NCBI RefSeq assembly: GCF_003730115.1 | Contig: NZ_RJVP01000006.1 | Span: 62,001 to 126,000 of the forward strand | Source: Pseudomethylobacillus aquaticus | Lineage (GTDB): Bacteria > Pseudomonadota > Gammaproteobacteria > Burkholderiales > Methylophilaceae | DNA: 64,000 bases | Reading direction: 5' to 3' | Shown here: one piece after another, positions 51,206-60,296 of the stretch | Position numbering within the stretch: position 1 is the first letter of the stretch | Layout of the letters: each line of letters begins with the position of its first letter | The notes under the pieces: generated by a model | The model's database searches: none | What the model was told of the DNA's origin: nothing | The model's input: the letters and a program-made list of their open reading frames with translations, nothing else | Program-made: the position numbers and the translations under genes

Positions 51206-51574
51206 TCAGTCGTACTTGATGTATTTGAAGCGCGCATCCTCGTTCGGCGTGCCTTCCAGCGCCCCACCCTCAGTTCCCGGCTGCCACTGGATCACGGTCT
51301 CGATCTTGGCCGCCAGCTCGAAATCCTTGTCGGTGATGCCTTTGGCGCTGTGCGTGCATAGCTTGACGATGACAAAGGCGTAACTGACGGTGAGGTCCGG
51401 GTGATGCCAGGCCGCTTCGGCCAGATGCCCCACCGTGTTCACCACCATCAAGGTGGCTTTCCAGCCACTGGTCTTGTACTTGCGGCGTATCCAGCCGTTC
51501 TCCAGCGCCCAGTGCGGCAGACTGGCGGCCAGGTACTGGTTGACTTCCTGCTCACTGTAAACACGTTCACTCAT
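51206..51574 (-). CDS. pterin-4a-carbinolamine dehydratase-like protein
   Basis: 122 residues with the PCD/DCoH core: an N-terminal helix with LPHWALENGWIRRKYKTSGW, then AEAAWHHPDLTVSYAFVIVKLCTHSAKGITDKDFELAAKIE, including the paired His and the late His of the active site. There is a C-terminal extension. It ends an operon of methylofuran/H4MPT-type genes (ATGA overlap with the kinase-like gene), and PCD paralogues recur in such clusters, so a role in pterin cofactor synthesis is likely rather than phenylalanine hydroxylation. Confidence 0.8.
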   Translation of the reverse strand: MSERVYSEQEVNQYLAASLPHWALENGWIRRKYKTSGWKATLMVVNTVGHLAEAAWHHPDLTVSYAFVIVKLCTHSAKGITDKDFELAAKIETVIQWQPGTEGGALEGTPNEDARFKYIKYD

Positions 51575-52236
51575 ATCGCCTCCGGTACGTTGGTGGATGC
51601 TTCGACTGCTAGTGCACCCTGTTGCAGATGCGCTGCGACGAACCCGCTACTGAACAGCAGATGATCCTGCGGCCCCAGCAGCCAGGTGGAAAAGAAAGAC
51701 GCAGAAGCCGGTTGCTGGATATAGTCGGCAAAGCTGGCATCCACCAGCCCGCTGCTGACCAGCGCCTCGACGCACATGCGTGCGCCTGCAGGACGCACCG
51801 ATTTCACCAGTAACAAATGGCTGGCGCCGAGCTTGGCGGCCAGCCAGGCCGCCAGACTGTCCGAGGTGACATCCCAGCTGGCGGCGATGTGCCGGTCTGC
51901 CAGCAACATGCGGCTGGGCAGCCACACCATGGGCCGGTGCTGCCAACTGCGTTCAGCGATCTCCAACTCACTCTGTGCCGTCACCAGCCCCGGTGCCAGG
52001 CCAGCCAGCAACATGCCGTACTGGTCCATGGCCAGCAAGGCCAGGCGATGCGCCGTGACATCGTCACAGCCACTCTGTTGCTGGGCAGTGCGCACGGCAT
52101 CAGCGAACAGGCCGCCACCTGGCACGATGATCACCTGACCATCGGCCTGCTCCACGATCAGCGCCAACCAGGCACGCAAAGCCTGCCTGCCCTCAGCGCT
52201 TGCGAGCAAGCTGCCGCCCAGCTTGATCACCCACAT
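51571..52236 (-). CDS. amino acid kinase family protein, MfnE-like
   Basis: 221 residues. The AAK fold is marked by VIKLGGSLLAS (residues 3-13), IIVPGGGLFADAVR and WDVTSDSLAAWLAAKLGASHLLLVKSV. In methanogens MfnE phosphorylates (5-aminomethyl)furanmethyl phosphate during methanofuran synthesis; the homologue in methylotrophs is expected to act in methylofuran synthesis. Context (MfnF-like and MfnD-like neighbours) supports this, but the reaction is inferred. Confidence 0.75.
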   Translation of the reverse strand: MWVIKLGGSLLASAEGRQALRAWLALIVEQADGQVIIVPGGGLFADAVRTAQQQSGCDDVTAHRLALLAMDQYGMLLAGLAPGLVTAQSELEIAERSWQHRPMVWLPSRMLLADRHIAASWDVTSDSLAAWLAAKLGASHLLLVKSVRPAGARMCVEALVSSGLVDASFADYIQQPASASFFSTWLLGPQDHLLFSSGFVAAHLQQGALAVEASTNVPEAI

Positions 52237-53678
52237 GGGCTAGCGTCCTGGCCGACGGGATAAGCAGCCTGCAGGTGATCTTTACCGGGCATATCGGGAT
52301 CAGGGCTGAAATGACGCATCAATTGCAACATGGCCGCCGCTTTATCCCAGGTTTCGCTGTATTCACGCTGCATCTCGGAGTCGGCGACGATGCCGCCGCC
52401 CGCCCAGAAGCGTATCTCGCCATGCGAATACACGGCAGTGCGGATGGCGATATTGCTGTCCATATTGCCATCGAAGCCGATGTAAGCGATGGCCCCGCAG
52501 TACAGGCCGCGCCGGTGCGGCTCCAGTTCTTCGATGATCTCCATGGAGCGCAGCTTGGGCGCCCCGGTAATGGAGCCGCCCGGAAAACAGCCACGTAACA
52601 GCTCCAGTGCCGTCATCCCCTCGGACAAGGTACCGGTCACCGTGCTGACCAGATGATGCACATTGGCAAAGCTTTCCAGCGCGAACAGACGCTCGGCGCG
52701 CACCGAGCCCAGCGCGCAGGTCTTGCCGATGTCGTTACGCAGCAGATCCACGATCATGACGTTCTCGGCACGGTCCTTGAGGCTGGCCGACAGCTCGTCG
52801 GCGTTGCGCTGGTCCTGCAAATGGTCGGCAGCGCGTGGGCGGGTACCCTTGATGGGGCGTGTCTCCACATGGCGGCCGCGCACCTGCAGGAAACGCTCGG
52901 GAGACGCAGACAACACCTGTAAGCCCGGCAGGTGCATATACGCCATGAACGGCGCCGGGCTGATCTGACGTAGATGCAGATAGGCCGCCCAGGGATCACC
53001 TTGCGCCTGCGCACTGAAACGCTGCGCCAGATTGACCTGATAACAATCACCGTCATGGATGTAACGCTGGATACGTTCGAAAGCCACTGCATAGGCAGCT
53101 GCATCCAGGTTGGACTGCACCGGCGTGGTGAGCTGGAACGGTGCTGGCGGCGGTGCTGGCTGGGCAGCGGCCGCTTCGAACATGGCACACAAAGCTGGCC
53201 AGCGCTGCGCTGTAGCGGGATGGAGCTGATGCGAGACCAGCCAGCACTGCTTGAGCCGGTGATCCACCACCAGCGCCCAGTCGTAAACGCCCACCATCAT
53301 CTGCGGGATGTGTTCCCCATCCACGGCCAGTTCTGGCAGTTGTTCCATACGCCGCGCCAGATCGTAGCTGAAATAACCGATGGCGCCGCCTGTGAACGGC
53401 AGTGCCTGTGCAGGCTGGGCGTATGGCGCAAGCGCATCACGCAGCAGGGTGAACGGGTCGTCACTGGAGATGCGCTGGCCGTTGCGGTCGGTTAGCGTGG
53501 TTGCAGTGCCATCCGTCACCAGCGTCAGGAAAGGCTCTGCCACCAGGATATCGTAATGGCCATACTGACTGCCAGGCTGACCACTATCCAGATAGATGGC
53601 CCAGGGTTGGGCTGCGATGGCTGCGAACTGCCGGGCCGCATCCTGGCAATAGGGTAAGGCGTGACGATGCAGGCTCAT
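52227..53678 (-). CDS. pabB: aminodeoxychorismate synthase component I (PabB) family
   Basis: 483 residues of the chorismate-utilising family. The C-terminal domain shows ETRPIKGTRPRA (PIKGT with the PabB-specific lysine), VDLLRNDIGKTC, PGGSITGAPKLRSMEIIEELEPHRRGLYCGAIAYI and the acidic catalytic residues. It makes 4-amino-4-deoxychorismate for pABA, a precursor of both folate and H4MPT. Its place inside the C1-cofactor operon suggests dedicated pABA supply. Its start is coupled (ATGA) to the MfnF-like gene. Confidence 0.9.
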   Translation of the reverse strand: MSLHRHALPYCQDAARQFAAIAAQPWAIYLDSGQPGSQYGHYDILVAEPFLTLVTDGTATTLTDRNGQRISSDDPFTLLRDALAPYAQPAQALPFTGGAIGYFSYDLARRMEQLPELAVDGEHIPQMMVGVYDWALVVDHRLKQCWLVSHQLHPATAQRWPALCAMFEAAAAQPAPPPAPFQLTTPVQSNLDAAAYAVAFERIQRYIHDGDCYQVNLAQRFSAQAQGDPWAAYLHLRQISPAPFMAYMHLPGLQVLSASPERFLQVRGRHVETRPIKGTRPRAADHLQDQRNADELSASLKDRAENVMIVDLLRNDIGKTCALGSVRAERLFALESFANVHHLVSTVTGTLSEGMTALELLRGCFPGGSITGAPKLRSMEIIEELEPHRRGLYCGAIAYIGFDGNMDSNIAIRTAVYSHGEIRFWAGGGIVADSEMQREYSETWDKAAAMLQLMRHFSPDPDMPGKDHLQAAYPVGQDASPCG

Positions 53679-54769
53679 GGCTGGCTCCCACCGTCTGCTG
53701 TGCTGCCCAGCCGCGTTTGGCCGGCCTGTGAAAAATAGAGCTGCGCCACGGCATAGGCAGGCAAGGCCTTGCTGGCCGCCAGGCGTAGCGCCGGATCACC
53801 CGCCTGCGCCACGATATATTCTGCTGCGTCATGACAAGGCCGCCCCAGTGCAGCTGCAAGCGCAGGTACCAGAAAGCGGCCCACCCCTGCGCTGATCAGC
53901 GGCGCCTCCGGCGCAACCTCCAGGCGTGAAAGCACACGCAGCGCGGCTTGTATCAGCTGATCCAGCTGCGCCTGCCGCAAGGCTTGCGCCAGCTGCAGCC
54001 AGGCCGCCGGGCTGGCATCGGCATCGTCCTGACCCAGCATGCGTGCCAGACGCTGACGGCTATGTGCCACACTTTTGCTGCGCCCATCCGCCGTGTCGGC
54101 CTGATCGTCCTCAGCGGCCAACTGGCCCAGCAAACGGTAGATATCGGCACTGGTGGCAAAATGCTCGGCCGCGAGCGTGGTCCATTCTCCGGCGAATGGC
54201 ACGCGCTGGGCCAAGGCCATCAAAGGCGTGCGCACCACACCGCTGTAGACCAGCTCGCTGCACTGCAGGCGGCTGGCATCGTCATGTCCACGGCAAACCA
54301 CCCGCCCACCCGCCAGCGGTATCAGGTCACTGGTCGTGCTGCCGATATCCACCAGCAATGCCTGGTCCACTTGCGCCGCCAGCCAGGTGGCGCTCGCGTT
54401 CCAGTTGGCCGAGGCCAGCTGCAGGGGCTGAGCCACCGCCTGCCCGGCCTGCAGCCATTGCTCGCCGGCGTAGAAGCACACCTGACCGCCGCGCTGCATC
54501 TCGGTCACGATGGCCGCAACCCCGCTAGCGCGGTCAGCAAAGGCATCCGCCAGTTCGCCGGTCATGGTCACGGCATGCTGCACATCATGGTCCTGCAACT
54601 GCAGCTGATTCAACACGCCAGCACGGGCACTTTGCAGCTGCTGTATACCACGCCACAAGGGGCAAGGCAGTTGCACCACCGCCTGCACCTCGCCTGCCTC
54701 ATTCAGCAAGACGGCCTTCAGATGCGCACCGCCCACATCCCAGGCCAGGATAGGCAAACGGTCAGTCAT
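53675..54769 (-). CDS. hydantoinase/oxoprolinase-like H4MPT-linked protein, MfnF-like
   Basis: 364 residues of the ASKHA fold. It begins MTDRLPILAWDVGGAHLKAVLL and has VDIGSTTSDLIPLAGGRVV (phosphate-binding loop) and LISAGVGRFLVPALA. The family is known as an uncharacterised C1-transfer protein in H4MPT methylotrophs and as MfnF, which couples the furan and tyramine parts of methanofuran, in methanogens. The start ATG at 54769 overlaps the preceding gene by 8 bp; upstream in-frame sequence is only a shadow of that gene. Confidence 0.8.
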   Translation of the reverse strand: MTDRLPILAWDVGGAHLKAVLLNEAGEVQAVVQLPCPLWRGIQQLQSARAGVLNQLQLQDHDVQHAVTMTGELADAFADRASGVAAIVTEMQRGGQVCFYAGEQWLQAGQAVAQPLQLASANWNASATWLAAQVDQALLVDIGSTTSDLIPLAGGRVVCRGHDDASRLQCSELVYSGVVRTPLMALAQRVPFAGEWTTLAAEHFATSADIYRLLGQLAAEDDQADTADGRSKSVAHSRQRLARMLGQDDADASPAAWLQLAQALRQAQLDQLIQAALRVLSRLEVAPEAPLISAGVGRFLVPALAAALGRPCHDAAEYIVAQAGDPALRLAASKALPAYAVAQLYFSQAGQTRLGSTADGGSQP

Positions 54770-55784
54770 ACAGGGAGATGTCCACGGGATGGCGCTTGAT
54801 GTCGGGAAAGAGGAAGTCATCATTATAAGTGAAGTCCAGCAGCAGCCCGGCGGGATTGCACCCCATGGCCTGATGCAGACCGGCATACGAGGTGGTGAGG
54901 CGCGGATTGATCTCCACCACCCACACGTCGTCGTCAGCCACGATGACATCGACGCCTATGTAGCCACCAAGTTCCGGCATGGCCTGTGCGATACGCTGAG
55001 CCAGAGCGTCGAACACATCCCAATGAGCAGCCGCGCCATTGACCACACTGCCGCGATAATGAAATCGGCGATAAGCCGCCACATCGCTATGCAGGCTGAT
55101 CTTTTGCCAGTTGCAGCTTAACAGCCAGGCGCGCCCGGCACGACACAGCAAGCTCATGCTGGCCGCTAGTCCAGGCTGATAAGGTTGCAGCACATGGCTG
55201 TGCTCGCGCCCCTGCATCCAGCGCGTGAGCTGCCTGTGGTCATCGAAACAGGCGCTGTCCTCGCAGCCAGCACCATCGTCGGGCTTGGCCACCACGGCCG
55301 TATACCGTCCAGGCTCGAACTGCGCCCAGGTCAAGGTAGGGATCGCCGCGATACCGGCTTGTTGCAGACGCTGCCAGGTTTGTCGCTTGCTGGTTGCCAG
55401 GCGCACCCCTGCCGCCGGGCAGCCCAGCAGGCGCTTGCCCTGCTGTTCAACCAGTTCCGTCAGGCGCAACAGGCTGCCATCCGACTCCGGGGCGATCAGC
55501 CACACTGCATCCGCAGCGGCGATAGCCTGCTGCCAGCATTGCCAGACATCGGCATCCGGCGGGATGGTGTCGAACGGGATGGTGGGCACTGTGCAACGTG
55601 GGTCCAAGGTGGTGAACAGTTGCAAACGGCCATGCCCGGACCTGCAATCAGCTTCGTCATGCAGCGCCAGCAAGTCGTGCAAGAGCGCATCACGCATGCG
55701 CTCGCCCTCGGCGCGCAGCGTGGCTGGCAATACCGCGCGGTATAATCCGCCGGCACTGATGAATTCACATACAAAGAGTTTCAA
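54762..55784 (-). CDS. ATP-grasp protein, MfnD-like
   Basis: 340 residues. An N-terminal pre-ATP-grasp domain (KLFVCEFISAGGLY) is followed by a central nucleotide-binding region (VAKPDDGAGCEDSACF) and the metal-binding C-terminal part ELGGYIGVDVIVADDDVWVVEINPRLTTSYAGL. MfnD is the tyramine-glutamate ligase of methanofuran synthesis. The start is TTG at 55784 within an AAACTC context, and the divergent HisA-like gene starts on the very same base pair. Confidence 0.8.
   Translation of the reverse strand: MKLFVCEFISAGGLYRAVLPATLRAEGERMRDALLHDLLALHDEADCRSGHGRLQLFTTLDPRCTVPTIPFDTIPPDADVWQCWQQAIAAADAVWLIAPESDGSLLRLTELVEQQGKRLLGCPAAGVRLATSKRQTWQRLQQAGIAAIPTLTWAQFEPGRYTAVVAKPDDGAGCEDSACFDDHRQLTRWMQGREHSHVLQPYQPGLAASMSLLCRAGRAWLLSCNWQKISLHSDVAAYRRFHYRGSVVNGAAAHWDVFDALAQRIAQAMPELGGYIGVDVIVADDDVWVVEINPRLTTSYAGLHQAMGCNPAGLLLDFTYNDDFLFPDIKRHPVDISLYD
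55741..55746 (+). promoter_or_regulatory. candidate -10 element of the HisA-like gene
   Basis: A TATAAT hexamer 38 bp before the rightward start, inside the coding sequence of the divergent ATP-grasp gene. The -35 region is poor, so confidence is low. Confidence 0.3.
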
Positions 55785-56572
55785 TGGCTAGCGTCCGGCG
55801 TCAATTTGAAGTGATCCCGGTCATCGACTTGCGCGATGGCGAGGTGGTGCATGCACGCCGTGGACAACGGCAGCGCTATCAGGCCATGCGGTCCGAGCTC
55901 TGCACTGGTAGCGATGCACTGCAGATCATCGATCACCTGTTGCGATTATATCCATTCCCCCGCCTCTACATCGCCGATCTGGATGCGATCCAGCAACGCG
56001 GCCATCAGCGTGCGCTGGTGGAGACGATCCGGGCGCAGTTTCCTGCGCTTGAATTATGGGTGGATGCGGGCATACGCTGTGCCAGTGACTGGCAGGCCTG
56101 GCAGCTGGCGGGTGTGCGTTGTGTGGCAGGCAGTGAGAATCTGGAAAGCCTAAAAAGCTGGCAAGCCTTGCAAACCAGCCTGCCGCAACAGGCTGTGCTG
56201 TCGCTGGACTTTGTAGCTGATGAGGTTCCTGATAAGAGTGCTGATGAGCTTGCCGATGCGATATCGGCAACCCGTTTCTGCGGGCCACCTGAACTGCAGC
56301 AGCCAGCGCACTGGCCGCAACAGCTGATCGCCATGACGCTGGCGCGTGTGGGCAGTAGCGCCGGGCCGGACTTGGCGCTGTTGGATCAACTGCAAAAGCA
56401 AGCCCCACAGCAGCAACTGTATGCGGCTGGCGGGGTGCGCAACCTGCATGATTTGCAGCGCCTGCAGGCACAGGGGCTTGCCGGGGCGCTGGTCGCCAGC
56501 GCCCTGCATGATGGCAGCCTCAGCACCCAGGCACTGCAGCAGTTGCTAAATACAGACCGTCGGCCAGACTAG
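55784..56572 (+). CDS. HisA/HisF-family TIM-barrel protein of the C1 cofactor cluster
   Basis: 262 residues. VIPVIDLRDGEVVHARRGQR (residues 10-29) matches the first strand of HisA, with the catalytic Asp and Arg. LYIADLDAIQQRG, ELWVDAGIR and YAAGGVRNLHDL follow. It differs from true HisA in length and second half, and belongs to the HisA-related family found beside H4MPT/methylofuran genes in methylotrophs. AAAGAG precedes the ATG. True histidine synthesis is unlikely because no his genes are near. Confidence 0.8.
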   Translation: MASVRRQFEVIPVIDLRDGEVVHARRGQRQRYQAMRSELCTGSDALQIIDHLLRLYPFPRLYIADLDAIQQRGHQRALVETIRAQFPALELWVDAGIRCASDWQAWQLAGVRCVAGSENLESLKSWQALQTSLPQQAVLSLDFVADEVPDKSADELADAISATRFCGPPELQQPAHWPQQLIAMTLARVGSSAGPDLALLDQLQKQAPQQQLYAAGGVRNLHDLQRLQAQGLAGALVASALHDGSLSTQALQQLLNTDRRPD

Positions 56573-56586
56573 CCGGTCAGCGCGTG

Positions 56587-57183
56587 TCACTTGGCCTGGA
56601 ACGGATGCGCCGAGCCCTTGTAATGCTTGAGCAGATCGGCGACCTTGGGTTCACGCAACACGGCACTGCGCAGCGCCTGACGCGTGGCCCGGTAGTTCCA
56701 TTCCTGGATCTTGCGGTCGTCATCCGCTTTATGGTCGATGAACACGCCCACACAGATGAACACATCGTCCGCTTCGTCCTGGGGGATCACGCCTTCTGCC
56801 ACACTGTCCATGATGGCCATGGCAATGCCACGCTGTGCCGGCCCGAACATCTGCACAGCCTGACGACCATCCTTGATGGTGACTTTGTTGAACATGACCG
56901 TGGCCGGCTTGACCATCATATTGGGCGCCACGATGGCCAGCAGGCCGTTCACGCCTTCTTTCTGGTCGGTCAGGGTACGGCAGAAGGCATCTTCTGCTGC
57001 ACTGCCACGCGGCCCGATGATGAGGTCGATGTGCGCCACGTTTTTGAGGTCCATATCCTCGATCACCAACGCCTCGCCGACCAGCACCCGGTCGATCACC
57101 GGTTTCTTGCTGACCTGCATGACAGCGACGTCTTCTTCACTGCCCGGGGAAATGAATTCGCCTATTCTTTCTACGATGCCCAT
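56587..57183 (-). CDS. formaldehyde-activating enzyme homologue (Fae family)
   Basis: 198 residues. The Fae core is clear: [29 protein letters not shown] with the catalytic histidine, [39 protein letters not shown], and the ending AHPF. Fae condenses formaldehyde with H4MPT. Compared with canonical Fae (about 170 residues) this protein has an N-terminal extension of about 30 residues ([18 protein letters not shown]...), so it is likely a paralogue rather than the main Fae. GAGGAG precedes the ATG at 57183. Confidence 0.9.
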   Translation of the reverse strand: MGIVERIGEFISPGSEEDVAVMQVSKKPVIDRVLVGEALVIEDMDLKNVAHIDLIIGPRGSAAEDAFCRTLTDQKEGVNGLLAIVAPNMMVKPATVMFNKVTIKDGRQAVQMFGPAQRGIAMAIMDSVAEGVIPQDEADDVFICVGVFIDHKADDDRKIQEWNYRATRQALRSAVLREPKVADLLKHYKGSAHPFQAK

Positions 57184-57484
57184 GATGCTCTCCTCTACAT
57201 TGCTGTTAAGGCCGCCCGGACGGATCACGACACAGGCTGCCACTACGGTTACCCGGCTTCTGCTGGTGATGAAGACCGGAGCACTTTGTCGACCCAGGCC
57301 GCAGGGTTGCAGCAGCACTGGTTCAGCAACTTCCCCGCCAGGTCTCCGTCACGCTACAGCAGCATGGAATACTCTGTAGTGAACGGCACTGGCTGGTATA
57401 ACTTGAGACAGTGGAACAAGAAATAAAGTCCATCAGGTTCAATCAAACGCTTGCGTTCCATCAAAAACAACTGGCTCGAAAAAT

Positions 57485-57516
57485 AAAAAAGGAGTGCACC
57501 GGCAGGCACACTCCTT
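57485..57516 (-). terminator. terminator of the phi gene
   Basis: AAGGAGTG and CACTCCTT form the stem; on the minus strand a run of T follows. It lies 40 bp after the phi stop. No gene is seen in 57184-57555 apart from this and presumably the fae promoter, which I could not place. Confidence 0.8.
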
Positions 57517-57555
57517 ACATCGCCCATGCCCCTTGCAAGCAAGGGAATAGCGGTA

Positions 57556-58092
57556 TTACTCCAGGTTGGCGTGGATCGCGCGCATACCTTCTTCGGTCAG
57601 ACCCTTGGCGTGGATCAGCTCGGAAATGGCACCTTCCAGGAAGATCAGGGTGGACAGTTCGAACTGCGAACCCATGGGCATGCCCTTGGTCAGCGGGAAG
57701 CTGTCGTCCTGACCGACCTGAATCACCAGGTCAGCCACGTCGGCCATTGCCGAGGACTTCTTCATGGAGATCACCACCAGCTTGGCACCGACAGACTTGG
57801 CCTTCTTGACGAATGGCAGCAGGGTTTCGGTACCACCGGAGCCAGAGACCAGGATCAGCAGGTCACCTGCCTTGATGGCCGGCGTGACGACTTCGCCTAT
57901 CATGCTGACGTTGTAGCCAGCGTGCACCAGACGCATCGCGAAGAAACGCGACACCAGCAGGGAACGGCCTGCACCGCCGATGAAGGTACGGCCAGCCGCT
58001 TCAACCAGCGCCAGCAGCTCGGTGGTCTTGCTCTTGTCAGTGACGTCCAGGATGCCTGCCAGCTTATCCAGAATAAATTTTTGATGGTCCAT
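57556..58092 (-). CDS. hxlB: 6-phospho-3-hexuloisomerase
   Basis: 178 residues, SIS-domain fold. FIGGAGRSLLVSRFFAMRL (about 38-56) and LILVSGSGGTETLLPFVKKA (about 73-92) are the sugar-phosphate binding loops, and the C-terminus holds MGSQFELSTLIFLEGAISEL. It isomerises hexulose 6-phosphate to fructose 6-phosphate, the second step of formaldehyde fixation. It follows hps on the same strand with a terminator-like hairpin in between, so it is expected to be expressed at a lower level than hps or from read-through. Confidence 0.95.
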   Translation of the reverse strand: MDHQKFILDKLAGILDVTDKSKTTELLALVEAAGRTFIGGAGRSLLVSRFFAMRLVHAGYNVSMIGEVVTPAIKAGDLLILVSGSGGTETLLPFVKKAKSVGAKLVVISMKKSSAMADVADLVIQVGQDDSFPLTKGMPMGSQFELSTLIFLEGAISELIHAKGLTEEGMRAIHANLE

Positions 58093-58140
58093 AGTGTTGT
58101 CCTTTAGAACGAATGAAGCAAAGAAGAGGCTGATTCAAAA

Positions 58141-58174
58141 AAAATCCCGACGCATCGCTGGGTCGGGATTTTTT
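58141..58174 (-). terminator. terminator/attenuator between hps and phi
   Basis: AAAATCCCGAC and GTCGGGATTTT form an 11-bp perfect stem with a 10-nt loop; on the minus strand a T-run follows. It is 54 nt downstream of hps and 49 nt upstream of the phi start. Confidence 0.85.
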
Positions 58175-58227
58175 CATCACTGCACTAAATTCCTGAACGG
58201 GTTAAATCCCTGGAATTTAATTCGCAA

Positions 58228-58860
58228 TTAAGCGTGAGCGATTGCGGTGATTTCAGCAGCAGCAGCAGCTGGGTCAGCAGCACCGTAGATAGCAGCACCA
58301 GCCACGATGATGGAAGCACCAGCGTCACGAACTTGAGCGGTGGTACCAGCCTTAACGCCGCCAGCAACCGAGATCTTCACGCCGGTGTTCAGGCTGGCGA
58401 TCAGTGCCAGGTCGGTGAATGGGGTGCCGCCAGCGGCTTGTTGGTCCAGACCGGTGTGCACGCCGATGATGTGCGCGCCCAGCTTGACCGCTTCTTGAGT
58501 GCGGGTGGCTTTGTCAGCTACGTTGATCAGGTCAACTTGAGCAGCTTTGCCGTACTTGTTGGCAACATCGATCACACCCTTGATGGTGCCCAGGTCAGCG
58601 GTACCCAGAACGGTACAGATGTCAGCACCGGCCTTGTAGAATGGCTCAGCTTCGTAGAAACCAGCGTCCATGGTCTTCAGGTCAACCAGGATTTGGTTGT
58701 TTGGGAACTTAGCACGCAGGGTTTCCAGCAGCTTGATACCGTTATGCTTGATGCATGGGGTACCGATTTCCAGGATGTCCACGTGTGGAGCAACTTTTTC
58801 AGCCAGCGCAACAGTTGCGTCGAAATCCAAGGAATCCAGTGCCATTTGAGTTAATGCCAT
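58228..58860 (-). CDS. hxlA: 3-hexulose-6-phosphate synthase
   Basis: 210 residues, orotidine-decarboxylase superfamily barrel. Key elements are DILEIGTPCIKHNG, ILVDLKTMDAGFYEAEPFYKAGADICTVLG (with the DxK motif), IGVHTGLDQQA and VAGGVKAGT. It condenses formaldehyde with ribulose 5-phosphate. Start at 58860 with a GGAGAAAG ribosome-binding site; an extended upstream reading would run through the promoter. Encoded with strongly biased codons, as expected for one of the most abundant proteins in a RuMP methylotroph. Confidence 0.97.
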   Translation of the reverse strand: MALTQMALDSLDFDATVALAEKVAPHVDILEIGTPCIKHNGIKLLETLRAKFPNNQILVDLKTMDAGFYEAEPFYKAGADICTVLGTADLGTIKGVIDVANKYGKAAQVDLINVADKATRTQEAVKLGAHIIGVHTGLDQQAAGGTPFTDLALIASLNTGVKISVAGGVKAGTTAQVRDAGASIIVAGAAIYGAADPAAAAAEITAIAHA

Positions 58861-58922
58861 TATGCTTTCTCCAATTTTAGAGTTACAGGTTAGAACGGGT
58901 TTACTAAAAATCCGGCCTAGAT

Positions 58923-58950
58923 GGTATAGGCCGAGACGGCCGGATGTCAA
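58923..58950 (-). promoter_or_regulatory. sigma70-type promoter of hps
   Basis: On the minus strand a perfect TTGACA and a TATACC are separated by 16 bp, ending 63 bp upstream of the hps start. Confidence 0.6.
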
Positions 58951-58984
58951 CGTCAATCACTGACGCGACATCCGAACGGCAGAA

Positions 58985-59938
58985 TTAAAGCTTTTCTGCC
59001 AGAGCTTTTTCCAACTTGATTTGGTCAGCCACGAAACCACGGATGCCTTCGGACAATTTCTCGGTTGCCATGGCATCTTCGTTGAGCTGGAAGCGGAATT
59101 CTTCTTCGGTCAGCTTGGCTGGAGGCGCAGACTTCGCACCTTCGTCGTTCAGTACACGCACCAGCGTGCCTTCGGTCGCCGCCAGGTCTTGCAGCAGGTT
59201 AGGCGATACGGTGAGGCGGTCGCAACCAGCCAGCGCGATCAGTTCACCGGTGTTGCGGAAGGAAGCGCCCATGACCACGGTCTTGAAGCCGTGCTCTTTG
59301 TAGAATGCGTAGATCTTGCGTACAGAAACCACGCCAGGATCGGTTTCCTGGGTGTATTCGGTACCTGGGTTCTTGGCCTTGTACCAGTCCAGGATACGGC
59401 CAACGAATGGGGAGATCAGGAATACGCCAGCTTCAGCACAGGCACGTGCCTGACCGAAACCGAACAGCAGGGTCAGGTTGCACTGGATGCCTTCTTTTTC
59501 CAGTTGCTCGCCGGCCTTGATGCCTTCCCAGGTGGATGCCAGCTTGATCAGCACACGGTCTTTGCCTACACCGGCTTCTTCGTACAGCTTGATCAGCTTG
59601 CGGCCCTTGGCCACCATCTTGTCGATGTTGAAGGACAGACGTGCGTCCACTTCGGTGGAGATACGGCCTGGCACAACCTTGGAGATCTCGATACCGATCA
59701 GCACAGCCAGTTTGTCAGCCGCGTTCTCGATCTGAACTTCCTTGCTGCCGCCTTGAGCCTTGGCATAAGCGATGGCTTCATCGATCAGCGGGGCGTATTG
59801 AGGGATGGTGCTTGCCTTCAGCAGCAGGGACGGGTTGGTAGTCGCGTCCACAGGCTTTACGCTCTTGATCGCCTCAACGTCGCCAGTATCCGCGACGATG
59901 GTGGTCATGCCTTTCAATTGATCCAACAAATTTGCCAT
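58985..59938 (-). CDS. tal: transaldolase
   Basis: 317 residues. [13 protein letters not shown] (about residue 31) and the Schiff-base lysine in [18 protein letters not shown] (about 131) are typical of TalB-type enzymes, with [19 protein letters not shown] next. It serves the rearrangement phase of the RuMP cycle, regenerating ribulose 5-phosphate for hps. GGAGGAG is 6 nt before the ATG. It is upstream of hps on the same strand, but hps has its own promoter. Confidence 0.97.
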   Translation of the reverse strand: MANLLDQLKGMTTIVADTGDVEAIKSVKPVDATTNPSLLLKASTIPQYAPLIDEAIAYAKAQGGSKEVQIENAADKLAVLIGIEISKVVPGRISTEVDARLSFNIDKMVAKGRKLIKLYEEAGVGKDRVLIKLASTWEGIKAGEQLEKEGIQCNLTLLFGFGQARACAEAGVFLISPFVGRILDWYKAKNPGTEYTQETDPGVVSVRKIYAFYKEHGFKTVVMGASFRNTGELIALAGCDRLTVSPNLLQDLAATEGTLVRVLNDEGAKSAPPAKLTEEEFRFQLNEDAMATEKLSEGIRGFVADQIKLEKALAEKL

Positions 59939-60296
59939 ATTGCTCCTCCTAGAGATGCGCTAAATGAATGCCGAAATTTTTTTCACTACTGTTTTGGGGT
60001 GCAGATGCGAGCGCACCTACATAATGAAAATCGTTAGAAGTGGGATATTACTACGACAATGTGACAGTTTGAACTCATTTTTTCATTTTTGCTGATTGTT
60101 TCCTGATCACCACACAGACAAAAGCGGCCTGTGCATGCTGCGCTTTAAAGCCGGGACTAAAGCACAAAGCGCCCTCTGATCCTTGCATCAGCCCGGCTTG
60201 CTGATCGTTATAGTGTTCCCATCCACATGCGCCGCGTATCCGGCACTGCAAACACTGCTCCGCATGGCCGCACCAGGCCTGATGAAAGCCAACATC

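Noticed and set aside
57354-57542. 62-codon frame between fae and phi
   Set aside because: It spans the phi terminator, has no ribosome-binding site and no recognisable features.
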